Source: Anaerolineales bacterium HSG24
GTDB taxonomy: Bacteria; Chloroflexota; Anaerolineae; 4572-78; J111
Direction: 5' to 3'
Length of the DNA stretch: 64,000 nt
Assembly: GCA_030377895.1 (NCBI GenBank)
Contig: JAUCGB010000007.1
Span: 1 to 64,000 of the forward strand
Both the position numbers and the translations under genes were made by a program. Position 1 is the stretch's first letter; each line of letters opens with the position of its first letter. The notes under the pieces are model-generated. The model was not told the origin of the DNA. It saw only the letters and a program-made list of their open reading frames with translations, and did not search any database. Shown piece after piece: positions 33,277 to 43,245 of the stretch.

Positions 33277-34464
33277 ATGTCAAAAAATAACTCACACTCA
33301 TATTGTTTTTTTAATCATTCGGCAAAGCGATCATTGGATATAACTTTGACCGTTGGGGAGTTAATGCCCCCTTCGCCATTTAGCCAACTGTTGATTGAGC
33401 AGATGGAAATTCTGCCCCATGAGACGATTCTTGATTTAGGAGCGGGAACGGGAGTTGTCAGCCTTGCCGCTCGGCAATTGGGCGCGGGCGCGTTGTCTAT
33501 GGTTGATGTAGAACGTAATACATTAGAAATTATCTCGACCAATCTGAGCTTGAATCAGGTCGATTCGACCAATGTAACCGTTAAGCAGAGCGACCTGTTC
33601 AAGTCGTTAAATGGTGATAAGTTCGACCATATCTTAATCAACCCCCCTTCCATTCCGACCCCGCCCGACCAATCTTTATCATCGGCTTACGACTCCGGCC
33701 CTTTTGGCCGAGCAATCCATGACCCGGTTCAACACACGGCCAAATATTATCTCAACCCCGGTGGCCGACTGACCATGGTGCATGGTTCTCTGTGCAACCT
33801 TGAGTTATCGTTGCAGAACCTCACCCAGAATGGATTTAGCTATGATCTAGCTGGCCCGTTTGAGTTTCCCTTCCGTGATTTTTACGCGGTTGATTATTTT
33901 CAGAAGTTGGCCGAACAGGGGCAAGCCAAAATCATCAAACGAAATGGAAAGCTCTACGAAGAGCGGTATGTCATCAAAGCCAAACTCGATCAGCCAACTT
34001 TGCCACGAGCTTTGGTTTTTTTGAGAGAGCAGGGTGTCAGCTATCGCCTGCTACCTCACAAAAAAATCGCCAAAACAGTTGAATTGGCCGTTGAGGAGCG
34101 AGGCGTTCCCGTTGAGGAGATGGTCAAATGTATTTTGTTGAAGGACAAAAAAGGCCGTTTTGTGTTAGCTTGTTTAACCGGCGAGGCCACGCTCAACACC
34201 CAAGCCGTGCGGAAATATGAGGATGGTTTGACTCGGCTCTCTTTTGCCTCGCCCGAAGAAATTAGCACCATGCTGGGGTATCAACTGGGGTCGGTGGCCC
34301 CGCTAAATCTGCGGCAGTCGATTCCGGTGGTGCTAGATAATCAGATTAAATCCCAAACTAAGTTAAACATCAGCTCAGGCGATCCCCGTTTAGGATTAGA
34401 GCTTGAGACTGAAACATTATTAAATCTTTTAGACCAGCCAATCTTTGGCGATATTAGTAATTGA
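33277..34464 (+). CDS. Methyltransferase fused to a YbaK/ProX-type editing domain (395 aa)
   Basis: Residues 30-215 form a class I AdoMet methyltransferase (ILDLGAGTGVVSLAARQLGA, VDVERN) with the NPPS motif of N-methylating small-domain enzymes (HemK/RsmC-like). Residues about 235-395 form a YbaK/aminoacyl-tRNA deacylase domain (ALVFLREQGVSYRLLPHKKI, EMVKCILLKDKKGRFVLACL, FGDISN). YbaK proteins hydrolyse mischarged tRNA. The ORF is continuous through the junction, so this is a true fusion unless assembled wrongly. The pairing hints at a link to tRNA or translation quality control, but no substrate is known. Confidence 0.75.
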   Translation: MSKNNSHSYCFFNHSAKRSLDITLTVGELMPPSPFSQLLIEQMEILPHETILDLGAGTGVVSLAARQLGAGALSMVDVERNTLEIISTNLSLNQVDSTNVTVKQSDLFKSLNGDKFDHILINPPSIPTPPDQSLSSAYDSGPFGRAIHDPVQHTAKYYLNPGGRLTMVHGSLCNLELSLQNLTQNGFSYDLAGPFEFPFRDFYAVDYFQKLAEQGQAKIIKRNGKLYEERYVIKAKLDQPTLPRALVFLREQGVSYRLLPHKKIAKTVELAVEERGVPVEEMVKCILLKDKKGRFVLACLTGEATLNTQAVRKYEDGLTRLSFASPEEISTMLGYQLGSVAPLNLRQSIPVVLDNQIKSQTKLNISSGDPRLGLELETETLLNLLDQPIFGDISN

Positions 34465-34532
34465 ATGTAACCGGAGCGCAATAGCTTATGTGAGACGGAG
34501 CGCAAAGCTCGCTTTGCCAGCAAATACCGTTT

Positions 34533-34683
34533 GTACAGTCTTTCAGATAATGGTTTTCAATTCAAGACCAACCTTCCCGCAAGTTCTAAACTTGCGGGAA
34601 GGTAACGGCTGAAAATGTTTATCTGAACATCTATAGTAGGCGATTTATCGCCCTCAAAGGCACTGAAGTGCCTACTACGAACT
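34533..34683. repeat. TTCAGATAA-framed element with CCCGCAAG core, followed by TAGTAGGCGATT element
   Basis: Frame ACAGTCTTTCAGATAA ... TTATCTGAACATCTA (34533-34634) encloses ACCTTCCCGCAAGTT palindrome; directly followed by an intact TAGTAGGCGATTTATCGCC / AGTGCCTACTAC unit. Confidence 0.85.
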
Positions 34684-34719
34684 TTTTAAGTTGATAATTC
34701 ACCATCTACCATTCATAAT

Positions 34720-35655
34720 TCACAATTCATAATTTAGTTCTTGTTCTACCTTGACGATGTCGGTTTCATGTTTCAACAAAATGCTCAAACTGTTTTTGAC
34801 GGTCTCCGAGTCGAGGTCGGTGGCGTTCAATTCGACCAAGGCTCTGGCCCAATCAATCGTCTCACCAATTGAGGGTAGTTTGCGTAAATCAAACTGACGA
34901 ATCCGATGCACCAGTTCAACGAGGTCATGCTGTAGTTGCTCTGCCAATTGCGGCACTTTCATCTGTACAATATTCAATTCTTGGTCAATGGTGGGATAGG
35001 TAATAAAAAGGTACAAACAACGTCGTTTGAGAGCTTCGCTCAGTTCGCGGGTATTGTTACTGGTCAAAAAAACGATGGGCTGATGTTTGGCCCGAATCGT
35101 ACCTAGTTCGGGGATGGTCACTTGAAACTCGCTCAATATTTCGAGCAGAAACGCTTCAAACTCCACTTCGGCTCGGTCGATTTCGTCAATCAGCAACAGG
35201 GCCGGTTTATTAGAGGTGAGAGCTTGCAGTAAAGGGCGAGGTAGTAAAAACTGTTTGGAGAAGAAAACCGACTCCTCAGCGGCCACCCGTTGCGCGGCCT
35301 CTTTCAGATTGGTCACATCTCCGACGATCATCTTGAGTTGGTCACGCAAAAGTTGGGTGTACAACATCTGCTTGGCATATTCCCACTCATAGAGAGCCTT
35401 ACTCTCGTCTAATCCCTCGTAACATTGCAATCGAATAAACCGCCGTCCGGTGATGGCCGACCAAATCTTGCTCAGTTCGGTTTTGCCGACTCCGGCTGGC
35501 CCTTCGCACAAAATCGGCTTATTCAGCTTTTCAGCCAGATACAACATCGTAGCGATTCGGTCTGAGCCGATATATTGACGGGCGGCTAGTTTCTTTTTGA
35601 TGGTGTTCGTAATAGCGGTAGGACTACTGCTCATGGAGCTACTGCTCATCATCAA
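34720..35655 (-). CDS. MoxR/CoxD-like AAA+ ATPase
   Basis: Walker A GPAGVGKTE, LQCYEGLDESKALYEW and Walker B LLLIDEIDRAEVEFEAFLLE are hallmarks of MoxR-type chaperone ATPases; best fit is the CoxD-like branch (about 300 aa). These ATPases usually act with a VWA-domain protein in metal-cofactor insertion or complex assembly. No VWA gene was found beside it. The Ser/Met-rich start offers several ATGs. The first overlaps the end of the upstream glycosyltransferase gene by 17 bp, suggesting co-transcription. Confidence 0.82.
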   Translation of the reverse strand: MMMSSSSMSSSPTAITNTIKKKLAARQYIGSDRIATMLYLAEKLNKPILCEGPAGVGKTELSKIWSAITGRRFIRLQCYEGLDESKALYEWEYAKQMLYTQLLRDQLKMIVGDVTNLKEAAQRVAAEESVFFSKQFLLPRPLLQALTSNKPALLLIDEIDRAEVEFEAFLLEILSEFQVTIPELGTIRAKHQPIVFLTSNNTRELSEALKRRCLYLFITYPTIDQELNIVQMKVPQLAEQLQHDLVELVHRIRQFDLRKLPSIGETIDWARALVELNATDLDSETVKNSLSILLKHETDIVKVEQELNYEL

Positions 35656-38600
35656 CGACCAAAATCTGACTTAACCACACTCGATTGTCCGAGATGGAAG
35701 ATTCTGCGCTATACATCGGCAATCGCTGACCTGTGTTAGCATCGTACATGCCGACAAAAATATCATATTTCCAGGCCGGAACATTCTTGGACATGGGGAT
35801 GTCGTAATGGTCAACGATAACCTCACCCGGTAGCCAGCCACTGGTTGACGAGGTTCCCTGCACCGGCAGACTATCCCACTGACCGCGCATCGACTGGTCT
35901 GGACCAACCACATGGATAAATACCGTATAGTTGGCTTCAGCCGGACGATGCCCACGCCAATAGAGAGTCAGGCCAAAATTCTCTTTTGCTGAGATTGCGT
36001 CGTTCTCTAGCTCAAAGCCGACCAGTTCAATTTCATCATTCAGATAGGCCGATATAGGGGACACATCTTGGGGCAGATCATAGTTCCGCTCCACCGCCTG
36101 AACCGTGACCTGTGCTAAGGAAACATCCTGACCAACCGTCTGCCCCGTTTCGGGATCGAGCAGGCTGACCATCAACGGATACTCTCCGGCGGGGGCGTAT
36201 GCAGAGGCTCGGAAACGATAGGCCGTGCCAACCAGTTCTGACTGTCGCCATTGAGAAGTGGGATAATTTTCGGATAACAGCCCTTCATGGACAATATATT
36301 TCCGCTCGCTACCCTGTTCATTCAACCAAAATTGGACTTGATAATCTTGTTGAATGGTGTCATTTAGTTGCCAGAAAATTTTACCGCTAATTTCTGCACC
36401 AGGGGCAATTACTGCCTGTTGATAACTATGTTCGACCAAAGTTAGAACCTTGTTGAGTGGTGCGAGGGTCAATTGTTCGGTCTGTAACTGCTCTCGAGTG
36501 GGTAGTTTTTGGGCCGGAGTGAGGGTCAGTTGGCCGATGTTTTTAGCCACGCCGTAGGTCACGCCGGTCTCAAAGTCATACAAGCCCACCTCAAAATGAT
36601 AGGTCCCGGGCGGCGTAGCGGGGTCAATCGGGAGACGATATTCGTCTTTAATGACATAACCGGGTTGCCAGCGATCAGGTCGCCACAGGCCAGCCAAAAT
36701 CAGCCGGTCAACCTGCCCCCAAACATTACCCTGCTCATCCACCAAACGGATGTAAACGTTATGCTCACCCGAAATTCTAGCCACCGTCTCCCAATGAAGT
36801 GTAATCGGAAGCCCCGGTTCACTTTGGGTAAAAATTGGGATACGGTCGGTATCTGGTTGATTTTGATTAAGCATCGCATACTGGTCGGCTGAAATTTCGG
36901 TTTCGGGAATATCCAGCCCTAATAGATTTGCACCACCGCCCAACAATGACCCTACTTGATAGGTGTACTCGGTGGGGGCTTCTTGGCTAATAACCGGCCC
37001 GTCATAAATCCAGGCATAATTAACCCCGCCCAGTTTGACCACATGAAGCGGCTCTCGTTGTCGAAAATAGTCTATCATCTCAGCACTTGGAAAACCACGT
37101 TGCACTTGATTGAGATAAAATACTGTAAAATCGCTGTATAATGGAGCGCCATGATCAGATAAATCAATTGTGCGCCCGTTGTAGTAGGGGGCAAACTGAT
37201 TGCTGTACCATGCGGCCACTTGCGAGGGGGATTGTGAGGGAGATTGCTCTTTAGCCATTTTGTCGTTGAGATAGCGGGCCGCTTGGTCTAAGCCTTCGCC
37301 CCAGCCTATGTTTAACATGTAGGGAGCCGTTTGACCGCCGCCCATCAACGGATTGTAGTAGGCTAAATAGTAGGGGTGATAGAGCAGAACTGACACAATC
37401 TGGAGCAGGACTGCCACACCGAGCAACCGTCCGGGGGTGCCGGAGATGGTGTACCACAGTTGACCAACTCCTGGCATGGTGCTGACGAATTTCGTCCGAT
37501 GGGCCAGCCATGTGGCTAACCACCATATCCCCAAGGCGGCTAATAAGGCGGTGGCAAAATAAACGGGTAAAATATAACGGTCGCCCCGTCGAGAAACAAA
37601 AGAAACAGGGGTGACAAATAACACCACATAACTGGCTAAAGCCATAGCCAAGGGGAGTTTGTCGGCCAGCCAGCTATCGGAGTCTAAACGATGGCGAGCG
37701 TGACTCCATAACCCCGTCACAATCATCATCAAACCAGCCAGAGAGCCAACTGTGACCAGTGGAGTGAAATGGTAGGGCAGGACATATAAATAGTAGTAGG
37801 GACTTTGATCTGTAACCCAATCACCCCAAAATACGCCGGTGGTGGGATGGTGCATTTTATTGACACTTTTCAGATTGCCCATAATCCAAGTGAGGGCTTT
37901 GGTTGGTTGCGTCCACATGGTCGGCCATAAGGCAAAAAAGGCCAAACTGCCTATCAAACCACAGCCGACTAGAGCCATAACCAGCCGTTTCCAATAGACC
38001 CAGCGAGATTGACCGACGGGGCAGGGATAAAGGGCTACGTAAAATAGTCCCCCAATCATCAGAATCGGGCCTAAGAACACAGCCGGGCCAGTTTTGCTGA
38101 GGGCGGCTAATCCAGCAAACAGACCAGCCATAATCAGATAGCGCAACTGCCCTCGGATGATGTAGAGTATGAAGGCGAGGAAGGCCAGAAACATGAAATA
38201 GGCCAGTGGGGCATCAACATGGATGACACGGGAATGGGCTAAAATAAAGGGGTCGAAGGCTATGATGAGCGAGCCTAAGAGGGCCAGAGGTTCACCCAAC
38301 AATCGTTGGGCTAGAAGATAGATGCCGACTACACACAGAGCGGCGGCGATAGCCATAGGCGCTCGGACCCACATGATAAAGTCTAGGGGGTGGTCAAACA
38401 TGCCAAACTGCATGGTGGTTTGCTCAAGGGTGGTCATCAAATCACCCGTGACCCAAGGGAGTGGTAACAAATCGCTATAGTGGAACAGGTAGCGTAAACC
38501 GATCCCACAAGCCCCTAAAATGAGGGTCGGTACGCCGGGGTAGCCCAACACAAGGGCGTTACCGGGGTCGCCATTGAGAATCGCTTTCAAAAAGAGAGAA

Positions 38601-38782
38601 GCAAACATAATCTGATCATCTTCATCGGCGGTCAGAAAAACATCCAGATTGGCAATGCGGGGCAACAGGGCAATTATAAAAACAATCAACGGGACTAAAA
38701 TTGGGGCAAATCGTTGACTAACGGTTAATTTTGCTACCTCTATATTATGATAGAGAGGCTTGCGAATCATTGAATCGTTCAT
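35639..38782 (-). CDS. GT39-like membrane glycosyltransferase with C-terminal beta domains (1047 aa)
   Basis: The N-terminal about 500 residues have around ten membrane helices. FLTADEDDQIMFASLFLKAI carries the acidic DE motif of PMT/ArnT-type (GT39/GT-C) enzymes, and ILAHSRVIHVDAPLAYFMF fits the second loop. From about 560 on there are several beta-sandwich-like repeats (LPITLHWETVARISGEHNVY; FGLTLYWRGHRPAEANYTVF) typical of Chloroflexota GT39 relatives. It probably transfers sugar from a polyprenyl-phosphate donor to exported protein or polymer. Upstream is a second gene of the same type. Confidence 0.8.
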   Translation of the reverse strand: MNDSMIRKPLYHNIEVAKLTVSQRFAPILVPLIVFIIALLPRIANLDVFLTADEDDQIMFASLFLKAILNGDPGNALVLGYPGVPTLILGACGIGLRYLFHYSDLLPLPWVTGDLMTTLEQTTMQFGMFDHPLDFIMWVRAPMAIAAALCVVGIYLLAQRLLGEPLALLGSLIIAFDPFILAHSRVIHVDAPLAYFMFLAFLAFILYIIRGQLRYLIMAGLFAGLAALSKTGPAVFLGPILMIGGLFYVALYPCPVGQSRWVYWKRLVMALVGCGLIGSLAFFALWPTMWTQPTKALTWIMGNLKSVNKMHHPTTGVFWGDWVTDQSPYYYLYVLPYHFTPLVTVGSLAGLMMIVTGLWSHARHRLDSDSWLADKLPLAMALASYVVLFVTPVSFVSRRGDRYILPVYFATALLAALGIWWLATWLAHRTKFVSTMPGVGQLWYTISGTPGRLLGVAVLLQIVSVLLYHPYYLAYYNPLMGGGQTAPYMLNIGWGEGLDQAARYLNDKMAKEQSPSQSPSQVAAWYSNQFAPYYNGRTIDLSDHGAPLYSDFTVFYLNQVQRGFPSAEMIDYFRQREPLHVVKLGGVNYAWIYDGPVISQEAPTEYTYQVGSLLGGGANLLGLDIPETEISADQYAMLNQNQPDTDRIPIFTQSEPGLPITLHWETVARISGEHNVYIRLVDEQGNVWGQVDRLILAGLWRPDRWQPGYVIKDEYRLPIDPATPPGTYHFEVGLYDFETGVTYGVAKNIGQLTLTPAQKLPTREQLQTEQLTLAPLNKVLTLVEHSYQQAVIAPGAEISGKIFWQLNDTIQQDYQVQFWLNEQGSERKYIVHEGLLSENYPTSQWRQSELVGTAYRFRASAYAPAGEYPLMVSLLDPETGQTVGQDVSLAQVTVQAVERNYDLPQDVSPISAYLNDEIELVGFELENDAISAKENFGLTLYWRGHRPAEANYTVFIHVVGPDQSMRGQWDSLPVQGTSSTSGWLPGEVIVDHYDIPMSKNVPAWKYDIFVGMYDANTGQRLPMYSAESSISDNRVWLSQILVVDDEQ

Positions 38783-38873
38783 AGTGCGAATTAAGAATTA
38801 AAAATGAAGAATTAAGTGTGGAAGACCCTAAAGGTTTATAAAACCTTTAGGGTCTAAACTGGCCTAAACGTTC

Positions 38874-40967
38874 TTAGTTCTCACTTTCAATTCTGGTTAA
38901 AGATAGATGTCTGGTTAAAGATAGATGTCTGGTTAAAGATAGATGGTCTTGACCAGTTGGGCTGGTTAAACGTTCTAACGTGTCCAACTGATACATACCA
39001 GTAATCAGGCGGTACTCTCCTGATGCTAAATCGGACGGGAGAGGAAACTGAACAATGTCGGTTATAATTTCGTCAGCAGGCCATTGGCTGGTCGGAAAAT
39101 GTCCGCCCAACGGCTGGCTATCCCATCCGGCGACCAACTGCCCATTTGTATCGAGCAGTTGGGTAAAAACGGTATAGTTCTTTTCTAAAGGTGCGTCGGT
39201 TTGCCAATACAGCTTCAGATTCAGTTGAGTCGTGTCGAGTGAAAATGGCTCAACGTCAGGCGTGAGCGGCTCAATCTGATAACCACGCAGGCTAATATCT
39301 GCTCCGAGTTGGCTGACCTGTGGGTTGGGCAATGGCCGGTCAGCCGGAATTCGAGGTACGTAGTAGATGATATGGTCATTATCCCACATTCGTTGGGCCA
39401 AGTAGTTATTTTCTGTCCATGTTAAATAATCGGGCAACCACGGCAGGCGTAAGCTCCATTTGACAACAGCAGGAGCTTGATACCGCTCAGTCAAATCAAT
39501 CATGCGCTCTGAGGTTTGCAGACCGGCTTTGATGGCAACGAGTGCCACATCTCCCAACGGCGGAGGGGTCTGACGCTCGGCCATAAAAATCAACAGTTGG
39601 CTATCCCCCATGATAAAATCAGTCGGATGGGAGACTGCTTGCAGAAAGGTCAGGGCTTCCGCTTCTCGTCCACCTGTCACGATGGCGGCGGTTTCTTGGT
39701 TAGCGGAGACCATGCTCGGCAAATTCAACATCGCCAGCCCAATCAACAGCAAATTGGCTAACAGGTAGATAGGTTTATGTCTATGTTTATGTTTAAATGA
39801 AAACTTAAAGTGGGTTAAGAAAGAAAAACGGTCACTCGCCAAGATAATCAAGGGTGGTAACAGGACGATAAAATGGTGGGGAAAAAGAGGGGTGTGCCAA
39901 CTCAATATCAGCGAACCAGCAATCAGCCAGCCTAGCCAGAACAGTCTCGGAGTGGTGGCATATAGATGAATTAGCCTTATGATAACCTGCTGATTTTTGT
40001 TCGATCTAAGCCGCTTGAGTGAGCCGAAAAGTAGTCCGAATATAGTCGGGGTAGCTAATAGCCACAAGCCCCAATAATTGGTCACAAATAGCTCAAACTG
40101 TTGATAGGTCGCCGTAGTCGAGCCGGGAATCGCGACTCGCAACTGATTTCGGAACAAGACTAATTGTTCGTACAACGCGTTAGGATTGTATGATAGGCCG
40201 ACCATTAATATGGGCAAGCCGATTGCCAACCCCCAGCCCAATAGATGGAAGTAAAGTCGGCGAGGAGGCCACTCGGAAATAATAAGGTGGCAAATCAGCA
40301 AACCGCCGAGTAAGAGCATCAAAAACGGATATAGGGCTTTGGTGATAAAACTTAGCCCCAAACATAAGCCTGATAAAAATAACCACCGACGGCGGCGGCT
40401 ATTCAAATAGAAAAAGAGCAACAAGGTAGATAGCACGGCTAGAGTTGTGGCTGGAATTTCGGCCATGACCAAGCGTGAATATTTGAATAATAAGGGGGCA
40501 ACCGATACCAAAATCAGAGTCCCAATCGCGCCGCCCCACCCACTAGATTGATAGGCCAACCAGCTCAAGGCCATAGCTAATATAACGAAACTGACCATGA
40601 TCGTCCATCGAGCCGTTTCAACCGTGGGTTTGAACAGACGAAACGAAAGCCCAACTGTCTCTATAAATAAAGGAGATTGTACGGCCCGTGTCTTCTCGTA
40701 CAACGGGTGGCCGTTTGCTGATAGATTGGCCCACATCACATGCGCCCCTTCGTCATTCGAGAGACCAAAGGCCGCTAAGTTGGGAGTTCGCCACCATAGG
40801 CTAAATCCCATAATCAAAAGCCAGACTGTCAGCCAGAAGAGCTTACTATGCAGATTTGAAAGAAGTTGTCCACGTCGACGAGGTTCTGGGCTGAAGCGCG
40901 TCATCGTTTGAGATTCATTGACAAATACCGCTGATTTGTTCATATAGTTCCAGTATACACCTAACAT
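38874..40967 (-). CDS. GT39-like membrane glycosyltransferase (697 aa)
   Basis: About ten membrane segments. FGLSNDEGAHVMWANL has the GT-C acidic motif, and ARWTIMVSFVI and YSRLVMAEIPATTL follow in PMT-like order. The C-terminal about 120 residues repeat the beta domain of the neighbour (LNLKLYWQTDAPLEKNYTVF). The last 20 residues are three HLSLTR units encoded by an 18-bp tandem repeat (38886-38942), so tail length may vary. Start uncertain: MNKSAVF at 40943 or MTRFSPE further in are alternatives. Confidence 0.75.
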   Translation of the reverse strand: MLGVYWNYMNKSAVFVNESQTMTRFSPEPRRRGQLLSNLHSKLFWLTVWLLIMGFSLWWRTPNLAAFGLSNDEGAHVMWANLSANGHPLYEKTRAVQSPLFIETVGLSFRLFKPTVETARWTIMVSFVILAMALSWLAYQSSGWGGAIGTLILVSVAPLLFKYSRLVMAEIPATTLAVLSTLLLFFYLNSRRRRWLFLSGLCLGLSFITKALYPFLMLLLGGLLICHLIISEWPPRRLYFHLLGWGLAIGLPILMVGLSYNPNALYEQLVLFRNQLRVAIPGSTTATYQQFELFVTNYWGLWLLATPTIFGLLFGSLKRLRSNKNQQVIIRLIHLYATTPRLFWLGWLIAGSLILSWHTPLFPHHFIVLLPPLIILASDRFSFLTHFKFSFKHKHRHKPIYLLANLLLIGLAMLNLPSMVSANQETAAIVTGGREAEALTFLQAVSHPTDFIMGDSQLLIFMAERQTPPPLGDVALVAIKAGLQTSERMIDLTERYQAPAVVKWSLRLPWLPDYLTWTENNYLAQRMWDNDHIIYYVPRIPADRPLPNPQVSQLGADISLRGYQIEPLTPDVEPFSLDTTQLNLKLYWQTDAPLEKNYTVFTQLLDTNGQLVAGWDSQPLGGHFPTSQWPADEIITDIVQFPLPSDLASGEYRLITGMYQLDTLERLTSPTGQDHLSLTRHLSLTRHLSLTRIESEN

Positions 40968-41576
40968 TTTAACAATGAAAAATAACTTAACAAGTCACTC
41001 ATGGGTCTCAAACGCGTATATAAGCCACTTGAACAATTAGCTTAAATGCTAATTGTCCTTGTAAAATAGGGATGTTACAGGGGGTAACAGGGAGATTTAA
41101 CCCCAAACAAGCCAAATTGCCTACGCCATTTGGCGGTCACAAAAATAACGTTGGTTAATAGAACGATTTTAGTAGGCGGAGCGTACCTCACATGGTTTTT
41201 GGGATTTTTGGAAAAATTTATCCGCTATTTGGGATTATATCAAATAAATAGTGTTTTCTGTTGTATCCGCGTTATTCTAATGTTAGGGTTGAATGGGATA
41301 GTATTCTTTTTTGCTTGTACATTTGCAAACAAAAACACGCCTCTGTTTCGGAGACGCGTTATAGTTTTTCAGAGTCACTTTCCCCCTCGTTCCCAATCTA
41401 AAGATTGGGAACGTATTTGCCATAGAAACTCTGTTTCTGGCATGCTGCAAGTCGCAAACAGAGTTTGCTTGAGCAATTGTGTTCCCAAACCCAGTTTGGG
41501 AACAAGGGGGCTAAATGATTACTGATAATACTCTTTTCTTAGTTTTTAGTCTTGCATTGTACCTTTCTGAATAAAT
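40968..41576. other. Intergenic region with palindromes
   Basis: CGTTCCCAATCTAAAGATTG-type (41388-41413) and GTTCCCAAACCCAGTTTGG-type (41481-41506) hairpins flank CTCTGTTTC-type words. A 131-codon ORF runs across these palindromes on the + strand but has no coding features, so no gene is called. Confidence 0.55.
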
Positions 41577-43004
41577 TCATACCCCCAACAGTTTACCCCC
41601 CTCTTTGATAATGCCATCAACGGCCTCTATGCTGTTAGACTCGGCATAAACCCGCAGAATCGGTTCGGTGCCAGAGGGGCGAATCAACAGCCAACTATCA
41701 TCGGCCAGATAGTATTTGACCCCATCATGGCTATCCACTTTTATAACCTCTTCGCCGATAATCGTTTGCGGTGTGGAGGCGACGAGTCGGGCAACCATTT
41801 CCCTTTTTGAAATAGGGTGATTGAGCCGAATATCATCCCGTTTATAAACCGTTGGCCCGACCTGCGCCTGTAAATCGGCCACCAGTTCACTCAGTGGCAC
41901 TTGAGCATCGGCCACAATCTCCATGAGCAGTAGCCCCATCAATATGCCGTCTCCTTCTGGAATATGCCCTTTTATGCTGATACCGCCCGACTCCTCACCG
42001 CCCAGTAGCACATCATCGGTTAGCATGTGATGGGCGATCAAGTCGAAACCAACGGGAGTCTCATATAGCTCTAAACCGTACTTTTTCGCCAGTCGATTCA
42101 GCATGAGGGTACTGCTGATGGTTTTGGCAATTCCGCCGCTCATACCTCGTTTTTCCACTAGATAACGGACGGCTAACGACATGATGGTGTGCGGATCAAC
42201 AAATTTGCCCTGCTCATCGACGGCCCCCAGCCGGTCAGCGTCGCCGTCGGTGGCTAATCCTAAATGGACATTGCTGTTTTGCACCGTCGTAATCAGTTGG
42301 CGCAGATTACGGCCCAGTGGTTCAGGGTGCAGACCGCCAAAACCGGGGTTCATCTGTCCATGTAGCTCCTTAACTCTGGTGCGGGTACGAGACAAAATCT
42401 CACCATATACCCCTCGCCCGGAACCGTACATGGAATCGACTACCACGCTCAGTTCTCCATTCGAGATGATGTCCATGTCGATTAGGTTAGTCGTTAGGTG
42501 TTCGTAATAAGGCCAAGCTGGATCAAACCGACGGATTAAGCCTTGATCGATAGCTCTGCTGTAATCCATCAAATTCGCCCCGAATTGTTCATGGACGGCG
42601 GTCAGTTGCCTTTGAATACTGCGGGTTTGGCGTTGGGAGGCCGCGCCACCATAAGCGGCTTTGACCTTGAATCCGTTGTAACGAGGTGGGTTATGGCTGG
42701 CCGTAATCATCACTCCGCCAGCCGCTTTTTTGTGGACAATGTTGTAACTAATCGCCGGAGTAGGGCTGTCGGCTCGAGCCAGATGGGCAATAATGCCATT
42801 GGCGGCCATGACGCGGGCCACCTCGGATGCGAATCGGTCAGACAAAAAACGGGTGTCAAAACCGATCACGATTTCGACATGGTTGTTGTTGGTGGTTTCT
42901 AAAAGATGGTTGGCGACGGCTTGGCTAACCAAGCGTACATTTTCAAAGGTAAAGGTTTCGGCAATCACGGCTCGCCAGCCGTCTGTACCAAATTTGATAG
43001 TCAT
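41577..43004 (-). CDS. Phosphoglucomutase/phosphomannomutase family protein
   Basis: 475 residues. All four alpha-D-phosphohexomutase motifs are present: TASHNPPRYNG (phosphoserine), TDGDADRLG (metal), GGEESGGIS (sugar specificity; the GEESGG form suits both glucose and mannose) and RPSGTEPILRVY (phosphate binding). It interconverts hexose 1- and 6-phosphates, providing precursors for the neighbouring glycosyltransferases. Shine-Dalgarno weak. Confidence 0.9.
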   Translation of the reverse strand: MTIKFGTDGWRAVIAETFTFENVRLVSQAVANHLLETTNNNHVEIVIGFDTRFLSDRFASEVARVMAANGIIAHLARADSPTPAISYNIVHKKAAGGVMITASHNPPRYNGFKVKAAYGGAASQRQTRSIQRQLTAVHEQFGANLMDYSRAIDQGLIRRFDPAWPYYEHLTTNLIDMDIISNGELSVVVDSMYGSGRGVYGEILSRTRTRVKELHGQMNPGFGGLHPEPLGRNLRQLITTVQNSNVHLGLATDGDADRLGAVDEQGKFVDPHTIMSLAVRYLVEKRGMSGGIAKTISSTLMLNRLAKKYGLELYETPVGFDLIAHHMLTDDVLLGGEESGGISIKGHIPEGDGILMGLLLMEIVADAQVPLSELVADLQAQVGPTVYKRDDIRLNHPISKREMVARLVASTPQTIIGEEVIKVDSHDGVKYYLADDSWLLIRPSGTEPILRVYAESNSIEAVDGIIKEGGKLLGV

Positions 43005-43049
43005 AAAAGTTTTATTTTCTCCAAATATTTGTAATTGGTGTGGTAAGAA

Positions 43050-43240
43050 ATTATAAATGGTAAATGGTGAATGGTGAATTATAAATGAATGTAAGCGGCA
43101 TTATGAATGAATGTGACCAAATTTTATCGTGTTTTCAGGGCAAGGCGGGTTGGAGTTCTGATTTCAAACCAACGCTACACGCCCTGCCTAGCCCCTACGA
43201 TTGCCAAACGCGCAACTTATTTAATCCCGATTCCATGCAA
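43050..43240. repeat. Two dispersed repeats in tandem
   Basis: 43050-43139 repeats 10099-10188 (TAAATGGTGAATGGTGAATT; GTAAGCGGCATTATGAATG). 43138-43240 is a reversed AATAAGTTGCGCG element (CCTAGCCCCTACGATTGCC, CGCGCAACTTATTTAATCCC). Confidence 0.85.
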
Positions 43241-43245
43241 AAATA

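Noticed and set aside
41130-41525. 131-codon ORF in a gene-free stretch
   Set aside because: It crosses two palindromic repeats, has no Shine-Dalgarno and its translation is low-complexity without a recognisable fold.
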